Assembly (NCBI RefSeq): GCF_000723885.1
Contig: NZ_CCDG010000070.1
Span: forward strand, 1 to 64,000
Length of the DNA stretch: 64,000 nt
Reading direction: 5' to 3'
From: Paenibacillus camerounensis
GTDB lineage: Bacteria > Bacillota > Bacilli > Paenibacillales > Paenibacillaceae
Shown here in pieces: positions 7,326-15,526 of the stretch. Numbering within the stretch: the first letter of the stretch is position 1; every line of letters starts with the position of its first letter. The notes beneath the pieces were generated by a model. It was not told the DNA's origin. It searched no databases and worked only from the letters and a program-made list of their open reading frames with translations. The translations under genes were made by a program, and so were the position numbers.

Positions 7326-10112
7326 CTACACCTGTTTAAATTCGACTGATTCCACCTGCATTCCCGGCTTCACGTGCTCAAGCGTCAGCTCATAGAGCCC
7401 TGCTTCCAGCTGCGCCTTAACCAGCTTCAGCTGAATCAGGCGGCCTTCGGTCCCGTTGGTCTGGACGGTTGTAACGGTCCGTCCGTTCAGGTTCAGATTG
7501 CAGGCGCTCTGCGCCAGCTCGGTATCCGGAGACTTCACGCGGGCGAACAGCCGGTACACTCCGGCCTGCTCTACGTTCAGCACTACCTTGGCTTCTCCAG
7601 CCAGTGTGACCTGTCCTTGTGCGGACAAGGCCTGCGCCTGTTCTGCTGCCAGCGACGGATTGGCGGTAAAGGATTCCACTGCCTCTTCAATGACCTGCTC
7701 CCTGGAAGAGACCGGCGCCTGCAGGATGAACTCCAGAATGTTAACCGCGCTGCGCTGCAGCTCTCCGCGGGTCAGCGTGCCGTTCGCCAGCGCTTCGATA
7801 GTATTGTCTCCGTAAGCATTAGTTTCCGCACCGAAGTTGCTGACAACCATATACAGGTCATTCTGGGCACGGACCATCCAGTTGGTCAGCTTGCGGTCTG
7901 CCGGCCCGCCCTCCGCACAATCGTTCATCACCGCCCACCAGTCGGTCATCACGATGCCCCTGAAGCCCCACTCGCCGCGGAGAATTGTTGTGTTCAGGTC
8001 ATAATTGGAGGCTGCCCAATGTCCGTTGACCGGGTTATAGGAGGTCATAATCGAGTTCGCCCCGCCCTCCTTGACCGCAATCTCAAAGCCCTTCAGGTAT
8101 ATCTCGCGCAGAGCGCGCTCTGATACAACCGCATCAACCTTGCTGCGGTATTTTTCCTGGTTATTGCAGGCAAAATGCTTCAGCGTCGCACTCGATCCGC
8201 CCTTGCGTATCCCGCGTGTGCAGGCTGCGGCGAACACGCCGGAGACCAGCGGATCTTCAGAGAAATACTCGAAGTTGCGCCCATTCAGCGGACTGCGGCG
8301 GATGTTGAGGCCTGGACCCAGCAGCGTGTCAATGTTGTTACGCAGCAGCTCCTGACCTTCCATTACATACAGCTCTTCTACCAGATCCGCATTCCAGGTT
8401 GCCGCAAGCAGTGTTCCGATGGCGACCTGGGTCGCCTTCTGTCCGCTGTCCATCCGGATGCCGGACGGGCCGTCTGACGTACAAGCTACCGGAATACCGT
8501 AGCTGTACAGTGAATCCGTTACCCCGCCAAAGGCCGAAGCCGTTCCCGGCGTAACAAGCGGGCTGCTCATCCCTTCCCCTCTAACCAGTGCCGCCAGATC
8601 CTCATCACTGAGCTGGGCAATGAACGCCGCCAGGCTGACCTTGCCCTCCTGCACATCGCGCAGCTTATAGCCCCGGTCGCCGGTCTGCTCCAGACTTTGC
8701 GGCAGGTTCTGCTCTATCCGCCCGGCCAGATCAATCTTCCGCTTCGGCGCTTCAACGTAAGTCAGTTCATACGAACCGTCTGCCCGGCGGGTGCCCGGCA
8801 CGATTCTGGTGAAGCTCTCTGAAGGTGCCAGCGCCTCCTGCAGCTGCTCCACTACTTCGAGCGCTTCCACGATATAGCCTTCTTGTCCTTCAAAAGCGAT
8901 CGCCTGAGCGTTCCTCACGCTGGTTCCCGCATATAGACGGTACGTTCCTGCTTCCAGCACATAAGCGGATGGATGCCCTGTTACACCGGCGTCATCATAA
9001 GAAGCCATAGTCTGCAGCTCGAAGCCCAGTGCAATGGTCTCCGATTCACCCGGATACAGCACTCCGGTCTTTGCGAAGGCTGCCAGCGCTTTAACCGGCT
9101 GGCCCAGCTTGCCCTGCGGCGCTTCGTAGTAAGCCTGTACAACTTCTTTTCCGGCATAGGTACTGCCTGTATTGGTTACGGTTACGTCAATCCATGCATA
9201 GGTCTTCTCGTCCTTGGTAAACAGCCTAGCTTCACCCGGCTCTACACTAAACGTGGTATAGGACAGCCCGTAGCCGAATTCAAACTGGACCTTGTCCGGA
9301 CAAAACGTCTCGAAATACCGGTAGCCCACATAGATATCTTCCTGGTATATATTCTTAAACTCATTACCATAGTTGACTGTCGACGGATAATCATCAATGG
9401 AATAAGCAATGGTATCAGTCAGTTTGCCGCTAGGCGTAACCTCTCCAACCAGCACATCGGCAATCGCATTACCGCCTTCCATTCCGCCCTGCCAGGAGTA
9501 GAGCACACCGGCAACCGGGTTGACATGGCTCTGGTCGTTCAGCCAGCTCATATCAATAATATTCGATACGTTCAGCACAACAACCGTCTGCTCAAAGGTG
9601 GCTGTAACCTGCTTCAGCATCGTCTTCTCATCTGCGGTCAGCTGGTAGCTTCCCGCCGCATCGGCATTGTCCTGATCTTCTCCGGCTGTGCGCCCGATAA
9701 CAACGATAGCCTTGTCTGACCGGCTTCTGGCCTGCTTCACCAGCTCATCGGTCAGCGGCATCTCCTTCTGATGCCAAGGCTCAGCTGCCCAGCCGCCTCC
9801 GCCGTTGTCGAACGGATTCTGCTGAATCCACTCTTCATATATAGCCGCCAGCTCTTCATTGACCTTAATATTCTGTTTGCTGCGCAGCCCGTCCAGCAGA
9901 TTAGTTGTATATGCCACATTCACGCTGCCGCCGGAACCCGTACCGCTGCGGTAGTAATTCACCTGGGTTCTGCCAAAAACTGAAGCGGTTTCGTTTTCAC
10001 GGAGCGGCAGTACATTTCCTTCATTTTTCAGCAAAACTGCACCTTCTGCAGCCACTATTCTGCTGAATTCAGCAAAGCCCTCTAATGGAACGCCAATCTT
10101 ATCTGTGCTCAA
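7326..10112 (-). CDS. GH3 beta-glycosidase with swapped domain order
   Basis: Predicted exo-acting beta-glucosidase or related glycosidase of 928 residues. The usual GH3 order is inverted. The alpha/beta sandwich (GH3 C-domain; AAEGAVLLKNEGNVLPL, VVLNVSNIIDMSWL) comes first (about 15-270), then an FnIII-like segment (about 290-400). The TIM-barrel (about 470-800) follows with LKHFACNNQE and the nucleophile Asp724 in VMTDWW. A final beta-sandwich (about 830-928) resembles CBM6-type carbohydrate-binding modules. This permuted order is known for some GH3 enzymes of Ruminococcus and Butyrivibrio. There is no signal peptide, so it is probably cytoplasmic and acts on imported oligosaccharides. The start is TTG at 10112 preceded by GGGAGG. 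It is a single gene with its own promoter and terminator. Confidence 0.9.
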   Translation of the reverse strand: MSTDKIGVPLEGFAEFSRIVAAEGAVLLKNEGNVLPLRENETASVFGRTQVNYYRSGTGSGGSVNVAYTTNLLDGLRSKQNIKVNEELAAIYEEWIQQNPFDNGGGGWAAEPWHQKEMPLTDELVKQARSRSDKAIVVIGRTAGEDQDNADAAGSYQLTADEKTMLKQVTATFEQTVVVLNVSNIIDMSWLNDQSHVNPVAGVLYSWQGGMEGGNAIADVLVGEVTPSGKLTDTIAYSIDDYPSTVNYGNEFKNIYQEDIYVGYRYFETFCPDKVQFEFGYGLSYTTFSVEPGEARLFTKDEKTYAWIDVTVTNTGSTYAGKEVVQAYYEAPQGKLGQPVKALAAFAKTGVLYPGESETIALGFELQTMASYDDAGVTGHPSAYVLEAGTYRLYAGTSVRNAQAIAFEGQEGYIVEALEVVEQLQEALAPSESFTRIVPGTRRADGSYELTYVEAPKRKIDLAGRIEQNLPQSLEQTGDRGYKLRDVQEGKVSLAAFIAQLSDEDLAALVRGEGMSSPLVTPGTASAFGGVTDSLYSYGIPVACTSDGPSGIRMDSGQKATQVAIGTLLAATWNADLVEELYVMEGQELLRNNIDTLLGPGLNIRRSPLNGRNFEYFSEDPLVSGVFAAACTRGIRKGGSSATLKHFACNNQEKYRSKVDAVVSERALREIYLKGFEIAVKEGGANSIMTSYNPVNGHWAASNYDLNTTILRGEWGFRGIVMTDWWAVMNDCAEGGPADRKLTNWMVRAQNDLYMVVSNFGAETNAYGDNTIEALANGTLTRGELQRSAVNILEFILQAPVSSREQVIEEAVESFTANPSLAAEQAQALSAQGQVTLAGEAKVVLNVEQAGVYRLFARVKSPDTELAQSACNLNLNGRTVTTVQTNGTEGRLIQLKLVKAQLEAGLYELTLEHVKPGMQVESVEFKQV

Positions 10113-10163
10113 GTGTGCTTCCTCCCGTTTATCATATCTATATCTCTGGCAGACTCTAACCCT

Positions 10164-10192
10164 ACTATAAAGAATACCCTTACAAGAATCAA
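10164..10192 (-). promoter_or_regulatory. Sigma-A promoter of the GH3 gene
   Basis: On the minus strand TTGATT (10187-10192), 17-base spacer, TATAGT (10164-10169). The start codon lies about 50 bases downstream. Confidence 0.6.
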
Positions 10193-10222
10193 AGGTTTGA
10201 GCTAATTTAATAACGTTTTCTG

Positions 10223-10266
10223 CAAAAAAAAACAGCCTTTCCAGTCCTGCAGGACCCGAAAGGCAG
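10223..10266 (-). terminator. Terminator after the saccharopine-dehydrogenase-like gene
   Basis: GCCTTTC and GAAAGGC arms enclosing the inner palindrome TCCTGCAGGA, followed on the minus strand by a run of nine T. It lies about 95 bases after the stop. Confidence 0.85.
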
Positions 10267-10361
10267 ATAAATAATTATACCGCAGTCTTGTCCGGCCAAA
10301 CATGAGCACGGCCGGAATAAATAAGAGTAGAGCTGCGTCAGCTGTCTGCCAGCAGCCCTGT

Positions 10362-11480
10362 TTAAGTAAGCCTGCTCCAGCTGCTGATCCCGCTAATGAT
10401 GCCGGAACTGCCGGCTTCAGGCTCCTGGTCCAGCAGCTGAAGCGAGAGGTGGTCCGGCGCAAGGCTCAGCCGGAAGAGCTGCTCCAGATGATGAATCCCC
10501 GGCTTGTTATGCCCCTCCTGATAGATCGCTGCGGCCACAACAGCAGCCACGCGGGCGGTAATTTCCGCTTCCTTCAGTCCCTGAATAACATATTCGGAGC
10601 GGGCCGCAGCTCCGTCCTTCAAGCCGGCGGCCTCTATCTTGACAGCATAACGCTCTGTACCCCAGCGGACGCGCCCGAATGAGGCTATAGCGAGCTTCCG
10701 CAGCCGCCTGCCCTTCAGCAACCGGAGTGCCCCGAGCTTCTGCAGCAGCGCAATGCCTGCCGTGGCGGCTCTTGAATCAAAGCAAAGCCTGGTTGAGACA
10801 GTCGGGATACCCAGGGTCCGGGCCAATGTCTGCTGGTCCGCGAACGGGAAGCGGTAAGCCCTGCGGCGGCCGAGATCCGCGCCCCAATCCGTCAGCAGGC
10901 CGTCCGTATAGCTGTCCACCCTGGTGTTCCGGCCTTTCTGCATCACCTCAAACTGTGCTGACAGATTGTCCACCGTCCATTCAATGGCTGCCTGTCCGTG
11001 GCTGTCACCGAGCCCCAGCAGAATGCCGATATCCAGCTGCGTCACCTCATCCATGGAACGGACGGCTTCGCCCGCCAGCAAGTTCGTCAGCCCGGGCGCC
11101 AGCCCGACGCTCATAACTGCAGCAGCAGTATAGCTGCTGCCCGGGTTAAGCTGCGCCATTTGCCGGAAAAATTCAATATTTGCGGTAATATCAATGTAAT
11201 GAATCCCCTCCCGGAGGCAGGCCTCAGCAAAGGAGGTATCCTGCTGGTCCAGACACATCACGATAAGCTTCACCTTACGCAGCCGCTGTGCAGGGAAGGC
11301 CTCAGCCGCATCGATCCGCATGGGCTTCACCCGTCCTCCGGTGCTTTGGCTGAACTGCTCCGCACGCGCGGCATTGCGGCCCGCTGCATAGACCGCTCCC
11401 GGAAATCTTTCACTCAGCAGCGTGCAGATCTGGCCTCCTACATGGCCGTACCCGCCGATTACAACAATCTCTGTCCTCAT
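10362..11480 (-). CDS. Saccharopine dehydrogenase-like NAD(P)-dependent oxidoreductase
   Basis: Protein of 372 residues with an N-terminal Rossmann motif (IVVIGGYGHVGG, residues 5-16), a short-chain linker to NAAR, and the segment EACLREGIHYIDITANIEF that is typical of saccharopine dehydrogenase/homospermidine synthase-like proteins. Family members act in lysine or polyamine metabolism or have unassigned oxidoreductase roles; the substrate here is unknown. ATG at 11480 follows AAGGAG at 9 bases; an upstream in-frame extension has no better site. It lies 72 bp behind a methyltransferase gene on the same strand with no terminator between, so the two are probably one operon divergent from a LuxR-type regulator. 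Confidence 0.8.
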   Translation of the reverse strand: MRTEIVVIGGYGHVGGQICTLLSERFPGAVYAAGRNAARAEQFSQSTGGRVKPMRIDAAEAFPAQRLRKVKLIVMCLDQQDTSFAEACLREGIHYIDITANIEFFRQMAQLNPGSSYTAAAVMSVGLAPGLTNLLAGEAVRSMDEVTQLDIGILLGLGDSHGQAAIEWTVDNLSAQFEVMQKGRNTRVDSYTDGLLTDWGADLGRRRAYRFPFADQQTLARTLGIPTVSTRLCFDSRAATAGIALLQKLGALRLLKGRRLRKLAIASFGRVRWGTERYAVKIEAAGLKDGAAARSEYVIQGLKEAEITARVAAVVAAAIYQEGHNKPGIHHLEQLFRLSLAPDHLSLQLLDQEPEAGSSGIISGISSWSRLT

Positions 11481-11552
11481 CCCGTTGTGCTCCTTATACC
11501 CGTATGTGTAATTAATCCGCTTCTCCATACTATGCAAGATTCTCCCTGAACC

Positions 11553-12269
11553 TCAGGGCTGCCTGACTGCTGTCCATCCATTAATTAGAAAAGAGCCGAA
11601 GAAGCCGGATAGCTGCGTGAATCCGGCTTGCTTCAGCAGCAGCTCCATTTCCGCTGCCGGAAGCGGATGGGAAGTCACTCCGAAGGAAGCCGCGAACTGC
11701 TCCCAGTCGCTCAGCTCTACACCCCCCTGCAGCATATGCACCTTCCAGCCGGCCATCTGCAGCTGCCAGGCCTGTGAAGCAGGGTCGCCATTAATGGCTG
11801 AGATAAACAATGGGGCACCGGGCTTCAGGCGGGCGGCAATAGCCTTCAGAAGAGCGAGCTTACTCTCCCGTCCCTGTACAAAATGCAGCACCAGCATACA
11901 GGTTGCCGCATCATATTGCCCGCCGCTGCTCCAGGAGCAGAGGTCCGCATGATGCAGGTGCACCCGGTCTGTAAGTCCGGCCGCAGCAATCCGCTGGCCG
12001 GCAGCCTCCAGCATGCCGGCGGACGTATCCAGGCCGCAGAACCGCCAGTCCGGATGGCTTGCGCCCAGTGTAATGATCTCCTGGCCGCCGCCCGCGCCGA
12101 CGACCAGCAGTTCAGGACGCTCCTGCTTATCCAGCAGGGCTGTAAGCAGCTTATCTATCAGCTCATACTGCAGCTGGTAGCCGGGTATTTTGCGGCTGAT
12201 ATTACGCGTGTACCGGTCCGGGTCCGCCTGCTCCCATGGATTAACAGTTCCGTTCTTGCCGTCCTTCAT
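11553..12269 (-). CDS. Class I SAM-dependent methyltransferase
   Basis: Protein of 238 residues. Motif I is ELLVVGAGGGQE (about 52-63), followed by an acidic residue in FCGLDTSAGMLEAA that would bind the SAM ribose, and later motifs CMLVLHFVQGRE and LKPGAPLFIS. The fold assignment is firm and the substrate unknown. The start is supported by GGAGGAG five bases before the ATG. It is the first gene of a probable two-gene unit with the saccharopine-dehydrogenase-like gene, and it shares a 153-bp divergent upstream region with a LuxR-type regulator, which may control it. Confidence 0.83.
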   Translation of the reverse strand: MKDGKNGTVNPWEQADPDRYTRNISRKIPGYQLQYELIDKLLTALLDKQERPELLVVGAGGGQEIITLGASHPDWRFCGLDTSAGMLEAAGQRIAAAGLTDRVHLHHADLCSWSSGGQYDAATCMLVLHFVQGRESKLALLKAIAARLKPGAPLFISAINGDPASQAWQLQMAGWKVHMLQGGVELSDWEQFAASFGVTSHPLPAAEMELLLKQAGFTQLSGFFGSFLINGWTAVRQP

Positions 12270-12353
12270 AGAATCTCCTCCGTTTGATGATCTGCTCCGA
12301 TCAGCTATAATTAGAACTATTCTTTATTATCCGGACTGCCGGTGTGTCAGACC

Positions 12354-12371
12354 ATCCCACATCTATGGGAT
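12354..12371. promoter_or_regulatory. Inverted repeat in the divergent regulatory region
   Basis: ATCCCA and TGGGAT separated by six bases, 52 bases upstream of the LuxR-type gene and 85 bases upstream of the methyltransferase. The length and symmetry suit a dimeric helix-turn-helix operator. No operator sequence is known for this protein, so this is a candidate only. Confidence 0.3.
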
Positions 12372-12422
12372 TTATAGCGTCGATCAGTAACAATCATTCA
12401 CATACAACGAAAGGAACGGACT

Positions 12423-13574
12423 ATGAAAGAGGCATTTGCCGCAGTAACGAAACTTCTGCAGGGGCTGGATCAGGAGCAGAAGCTGTCTTCGCTTATGTAC
12501 CGGGAAATTATGCTGACGCGGATCAGAACAGCTCTCGGCTTCGATGCCGCCTGCTGCACAACCGTCGATCCGTCCACCTTACTGACTACAGGCGCTGTTA
12601 CCGAGCAGGGGCTGGAGTCCATTCACGGCTCTCTTCTCGACAATGAATATTTGCAGGATGACTATAACAAGTTCACTGAGCTGGCCCGGTCTGCCGCGCC
12701 TGTGCGGTCATTACGGGAAGCCACAGCCGGACGGCCGGAGCTGAGCCGGCGTTACCGCGGGGTGCTGCAGCCTGCGGGATTCGCAGACGAGCTCCGGGCT
12801 GCGCTAACGGCAGGAGGCGCCTGCTGGGGCTTCCTGATTCTGTTCCGCAGAGAGGGGAATAAGCCCTTTCAGCCCGAGGAGCTGCAACTAATCAGCAGCA
12901 TCGCGCCGCTGATTGCCGGCCGTCTGAAGGCTATGGCACTAAGCCCGGCCTCTCAGAATGACTCCGGTGTCCAGCCGGAGGAGGGAATTATTATCCTGGA
13001 TGACCGGCTGGAGCCGGTAAGCCTTAATACGGGAGGACGCTACTGGCTGGAGCAGCTGCAGCAGATGGAACAGCAGCCGAAGCCCGGCCTGCCCGGTCCG
13101 GTCAGAGCGGTCTGCCTTAGGGCGCTCGGCGGGAGTTCGCCAGGCGGGGGTATTCCAGCCGAGGGTATGCCGGATGGGGAGCAGCCTGCCGTTAACGGAC
13201 TGCCGCACGAAGTGCAGCCCGCCAACGGCAACTCTTCGGCGGCAATGCTGCGCTTCCGCGCTCTGGATGGCCGCTTCATGAACGTCACAGCCAGCAGACT
13301 GGAAGGCCCGTCCGGTCTGGTCCAGCTGGCCGTATCCATTACGGCAGCCAAGGCAGCTGATCTGCAGCCCCTGATTACTGAAGCCTACGGCTTCACGGAC
13401 CGCGAGAAGGAGATTATCAGCCAGCTGTCCATGGGGCGGTCAACCAAAGAGCTCGCGCAGCTTCTGCATATTTCCGCCTACACGGTGCAGGATCATCTGA
13501 AGTCGATCTTCGCCAAAGCCGGGGTCAGCAGCCGCCGGGAGCTCATCTGGCTGCTCTACTCCAGGTACCAATAA
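12423..13574 (+). CDS. LuxR-family transcriptional regulator
   Basis: Regulator of 383 residues. The C-terminal 60 residues are a canonical GerE/LuxR helix-turn-helix (GFTDREKEIISQLSMGRSTKEL ... ISAYTVQDHLKSIFAKAG). The N-terminal 165 residues look like a GAF-type sensor fold (FDAACCTTVDPSTLLTT, GFLILFRREGNKPFQPEEL), and the middle may be a degenerate PAS-like segment. There is no receiver domain with a phospho-acceptor Asp, so it is not a standard response regulator. AAAGGA precedes the ATG. It is divergent from the methyltransferase/oxidoreductase pair, which makes these the likeliest targets, by inference. Confidence 0.85.
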   Translation: MKEAFAAVTKLLQGLDQEQKLSSLMYREIMLTRIRTALGFDAACCTTVDPSTLLTTGAVTEQGLESIHGSLLDNEYLQDDYNKFTELARSAAPVRSLREATAGRPELSRRYRGVLQPAGFADELRAALTAGGACWGFLILFRREGNKPFQPEELQLISSIAPLIAGRLKAMALSPASQNDSGVQPEEGIIILDDRLEPVSLNTGGRYWLEQLQQMEQQPKPGLPGPVRAVCLRALGGSSPGGGIPAEGMPDGEQPAVNGLPHEVQPANGNSSAAMLRFRALDGRFMNVTASRLEGPSGLVQLAVSITAAKAADLQPLITEAYGFTDREKEIISQLSMGRSTKELAQLLHISAYTVQDHLKSIFAKAGVSSRRELIWLLYSRYQ

Positions 13575-13600
13575 TCCCGTATCGCTGTTAACCGCACAAA

Positions 13601-13645
13601 GACGCCCGCAAGTAAGCCGTAAGACGGCTGCTTGGGGCGCTTTTT
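13601..13645 (+). terminator. Terminator after the LuxR-type gene
   Basis: A long imperfect hairpin (outer arms GACGCCC and GGGGCGC, inner arms AGCCGT and ACGGCT) followed by TTTTT. Confidence 0.75.
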
Positions 13646-13667
13646 AGGATTACCCGGACAAACATAC

Positions 13668-13741
13668 AAAAAAGAAACCCCTCTTAGATAATCCGGAAGC
13701 CGGCCAGACTGTTGCCAGCCTATTCAAAGGAGAGGTTTGCT
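13668..13741 (-). terminator. Possible terminator of the small membrane protein gene
   Basis: CAAACCTCT and AGAGGGGTTTC arms about 45 bases apart, followed on the minus strand by TTTTTT. The long loop lowers confidence. Confidence 0.5.
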
Positions 13742-13767
13742 TGCTGATAATTCTTAATAAAACCGTT

Positions 13768-13959
13768 TTATTTGCGCCTGGTCGCCTTCATCATCCGGTT
13801 GTACATAATCAGCGCAGCAATAATCATCGCAATCATCGCAATGCTGCCAGCCGACTCCTCTGTCATGCCGAACAACAGGCAGACTGTAGTTACCAGTGAT
13901 CTCGTCACGAAGACAACCAGAATCAGCATAATCGGCCGCCAAATATTATATTTCCTCAT
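13768..13959 (-). CDS. Small two-helix membrane protein, unknown
   Basis: Protein of 63 residues: a short basic N-terminus (MRKYNIWRP), one hydrophobic helix (IMLILVVFVTRSLVTTVCLLF), a polar turn (GMTEESAG), a second hydrophobic helix (SIAMIAMIIAALIMY) and a basic tail ending TRRK. GGGAG lies 9 bases before the ATG, and a hairpin closes the unit. No family recognised. The hairpin-like topology and charge pattern fit a membrane-inserted small protein, not a secreted peptide. Confidence 0.6.
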   Translation of the reverse strand: MRKYNIWRPIMLILVVFVTRSLVTTVCLLFGMTEESAGSIAMIAMIIAALIMYNRMMKATRRK

Positions 13960-14152
13960 TCCCGCAACACTCCCATTCTAAATGTAATCAAGCTCATTTT
14001 CTCTCTGTTAGTTGCTATTATAGCATAAGCAGGAATGCGGTTACATTTTAGACTCTTCTTATGTGCATAATTAACCCCGTTATTCCGGAAATAACGGCAG
14101 CTCAGTCCGTTAGAATTGTGCCGCAGGCTTTTTGCGAGTCATTATTTGGATT

Positions 14153-14181
14153 TTGACAGGAACATTTGTTCGGTATATACT
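14153..14181 (+). promoter_or_regulatory. Sigma-A promoter of the radical SAM/DUF4130 operon
   Basis: A textbook match: TTGACA (14153-14158), 17-base spacer, TATACT (14176-14181). Transcription would begin near 14188, just before the ribosome binding site AGGAGGAG. The spacer contains a LexA-type palindrome. Confidence 0.82.
14159..14172. promoter_or_regulatory. LexA (SOS) box in the promoter spacer
   Basis: GGAACATTTGTTCG matches the Bacillus-type SOS box CGAACATATGTTCG at 12 of 14 positions, with both GAAC and GTTC half sites intact at the correct 4-base spacing. It lies exactly between -35 and -10 of the downstream operon, where repressor binding would block polymerase. LexA itself is outside the window. 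Confidence 0.75.
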
Positions 14182-14204
14182 TTCTTCAGGAGGAGTGTGT
14201 ACCG

Positions 14205-15521
14205 ATGGATATGATGGAGAAGCTAGAAATTTTGACGGAATCGGCCAAGTATGATGTCGCCTGCACCTCAAGCGGCTCCAAGCGCTCCGGCCAGGCCGGA
14301 AGCCTCGGAAATGCGGTCAGCTTTGGAATCTGCCACAGCTTTGCCGCGGATGGACGCTGCATTTCGCTGCTTAAGGTACTGATGACCAACGGCTGCATTT
14401 ATGACTGCGCCTATTGCATTAACCGTAAGTCTAACCCTATCCGGCGGGCTGCCTTTACTCCGCAGGAGATCGCCGATATTACCATGCAGTTCTACCGCCG
14501 CAATTATATAGAGGGGCTGTTCCTCAGCTCCGGTATTATGCGCAGCTCCGACTATACGACCGAGCAGCTGATTGCCGCGCTTGAGCTGCTGCGCAATGAG
14601 TATAAGTTCCGCGGCTACATTCATGTAAAAGCCATTCCCGGTGCAGATGACGCCCTGCTGTCCCGGCTGGGCATGCTCGCTGACCGCATGAGCGTCAACA
14701 TTGAGCTGCCCTCCCAGGAGAGCCTGCACCGGCTGGCTCCGGACAAGAGCAAGCAGTCCATCCTGCAGCCGATGAACCTGATTAAGAACAAGATTACCGA
14801 GAACAGTACGGAGCTCGTTAAATATAGACATGCACCGCGCTTCGCACCTGCGGGCCAGAGCACCCAGATGATCATCGGCGCCACGCCGGATACCGATTAC
14901 CAGATTCTGAACCTTACAGAGGGGCTGTATAAGAAATACAAGCTCAAGCGGATCTTCTATTCCGCCTATACCCCGGTAGTTGAAGACTCCCTGCTGCCTT
15001 CGCTGGATACCAAGCCGCCGCTGCTGCGCGAGCACCGGCTGTATCAGGCGGACTGGCTGCTGCGCTTCTACGGCTTCGAGGCCAAGGAGCTGCTCGACGA
15101 GGCCGCGCCCAACTTCAACCCGCTGCTCGATCCGAAATGCAGCTGGGCGATCAATCACCGGGAGCAGTTCCCGGTGGAGGTCAACCGCGCTCCGTATGAG
15201 ATGCTGCTGCGCGTACCCGGCATCGGCGTAAGAAGCGCCCAGCGGATTATCAAGGCCCGACGGGCCGGAACGCTCGATTTCCATGCGCTGAAGAAGCTCG
15301 GGGTTGTGCTCAAGCGCGCCCAGTTCTTCATCACCTGCAAAGGCCGGCCGCTGGAAGGACTTAAGGTTGGCGAGCACACGCTGCTCCGCTCGCTGATGTC
15401 CGGGCAGGAGCTGGCCAAGTTCCAGCAGCCGGAGATCGAGCAGCTCTCCTTCTTCGACGACAGCTATCTGGCCGCGCTGCCGGAAGCAGGGCGGGCCGCA
15501 TCCTTCAGCTACGGAGGCTAA
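14205..15521 (+). CDS. Radical SAM protein, putative DNA modification/repair
   Basis: Protein of 438 residues matching the family described as putative DNA modification/repair radical SAM protein (TIGR03916 type). The iron-sulfur motif CX3CX2C is CIYDCAYC (Cys64, Cys68, Cys71), followed by a SplB-like SAM barrel (FLSSGIMRSSDYT, NIELPSQESLHRLAPDKS). Near residues 330-360 a helix-hairpin-helix element (LLRVPGIGVRSAQRI) suggests DNA binding. ATG at 14205 is chosen for AGGAGGAG at 9 bases; an open frame upstream overlaps the promoter. The stop is 5 bases before the DUF4130 gene, so the two are translationally close. The family regularly pairs with DUF4130 and uracil-DNA-glycosylase-like proteins. 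The actual reaction is not established. Confidence 0.88.
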   Translation: MDMMEKLEILTESAKYDVACTSSGSKRSGQAGSLGNAVSFGICHSFAADGRCISLLKVLMTNGCIYDCAYCINRKSNPIRRAAFTPQEIADITMQFYRRNYIEGLFLSSGIMRSSDYTTEQLIAALELLRNEYKFRGYIHVKAIPGADDALLSRLGMLADRMSVNIELPSQESLHRLAPDKSKQSILQPMNLIKNKITENSTELVKYRHAPRFAPAGQSTQMIIGATPDTDYQILNLTEGLYKKYKLKRIFYSAYTPVVEDSLLPSLDTKPPLLREHRLYQADWLLRFYGFEAKELLDEAAPNFNPLLDPKCSWAINHREQFPVEVNRAPYEMLLRVPGIGVRSAQRIIKARRAGTLDFHALKKLGVVLKRAQFFITCKGRPLEGLKVGEHTLLRSLMSGQELAKFQQPEIEQLSFFDDSYLAALPEAGRAASFSYGG

Positions 15522-15526
15522 ACGCC

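Noticed and set aside
10202..10224. cre-like site upstream of GH3
   Set aside because: TAATAACGTTTTCT has two mismatches in invariant positions and lies upstream of the promoter within a terminator.
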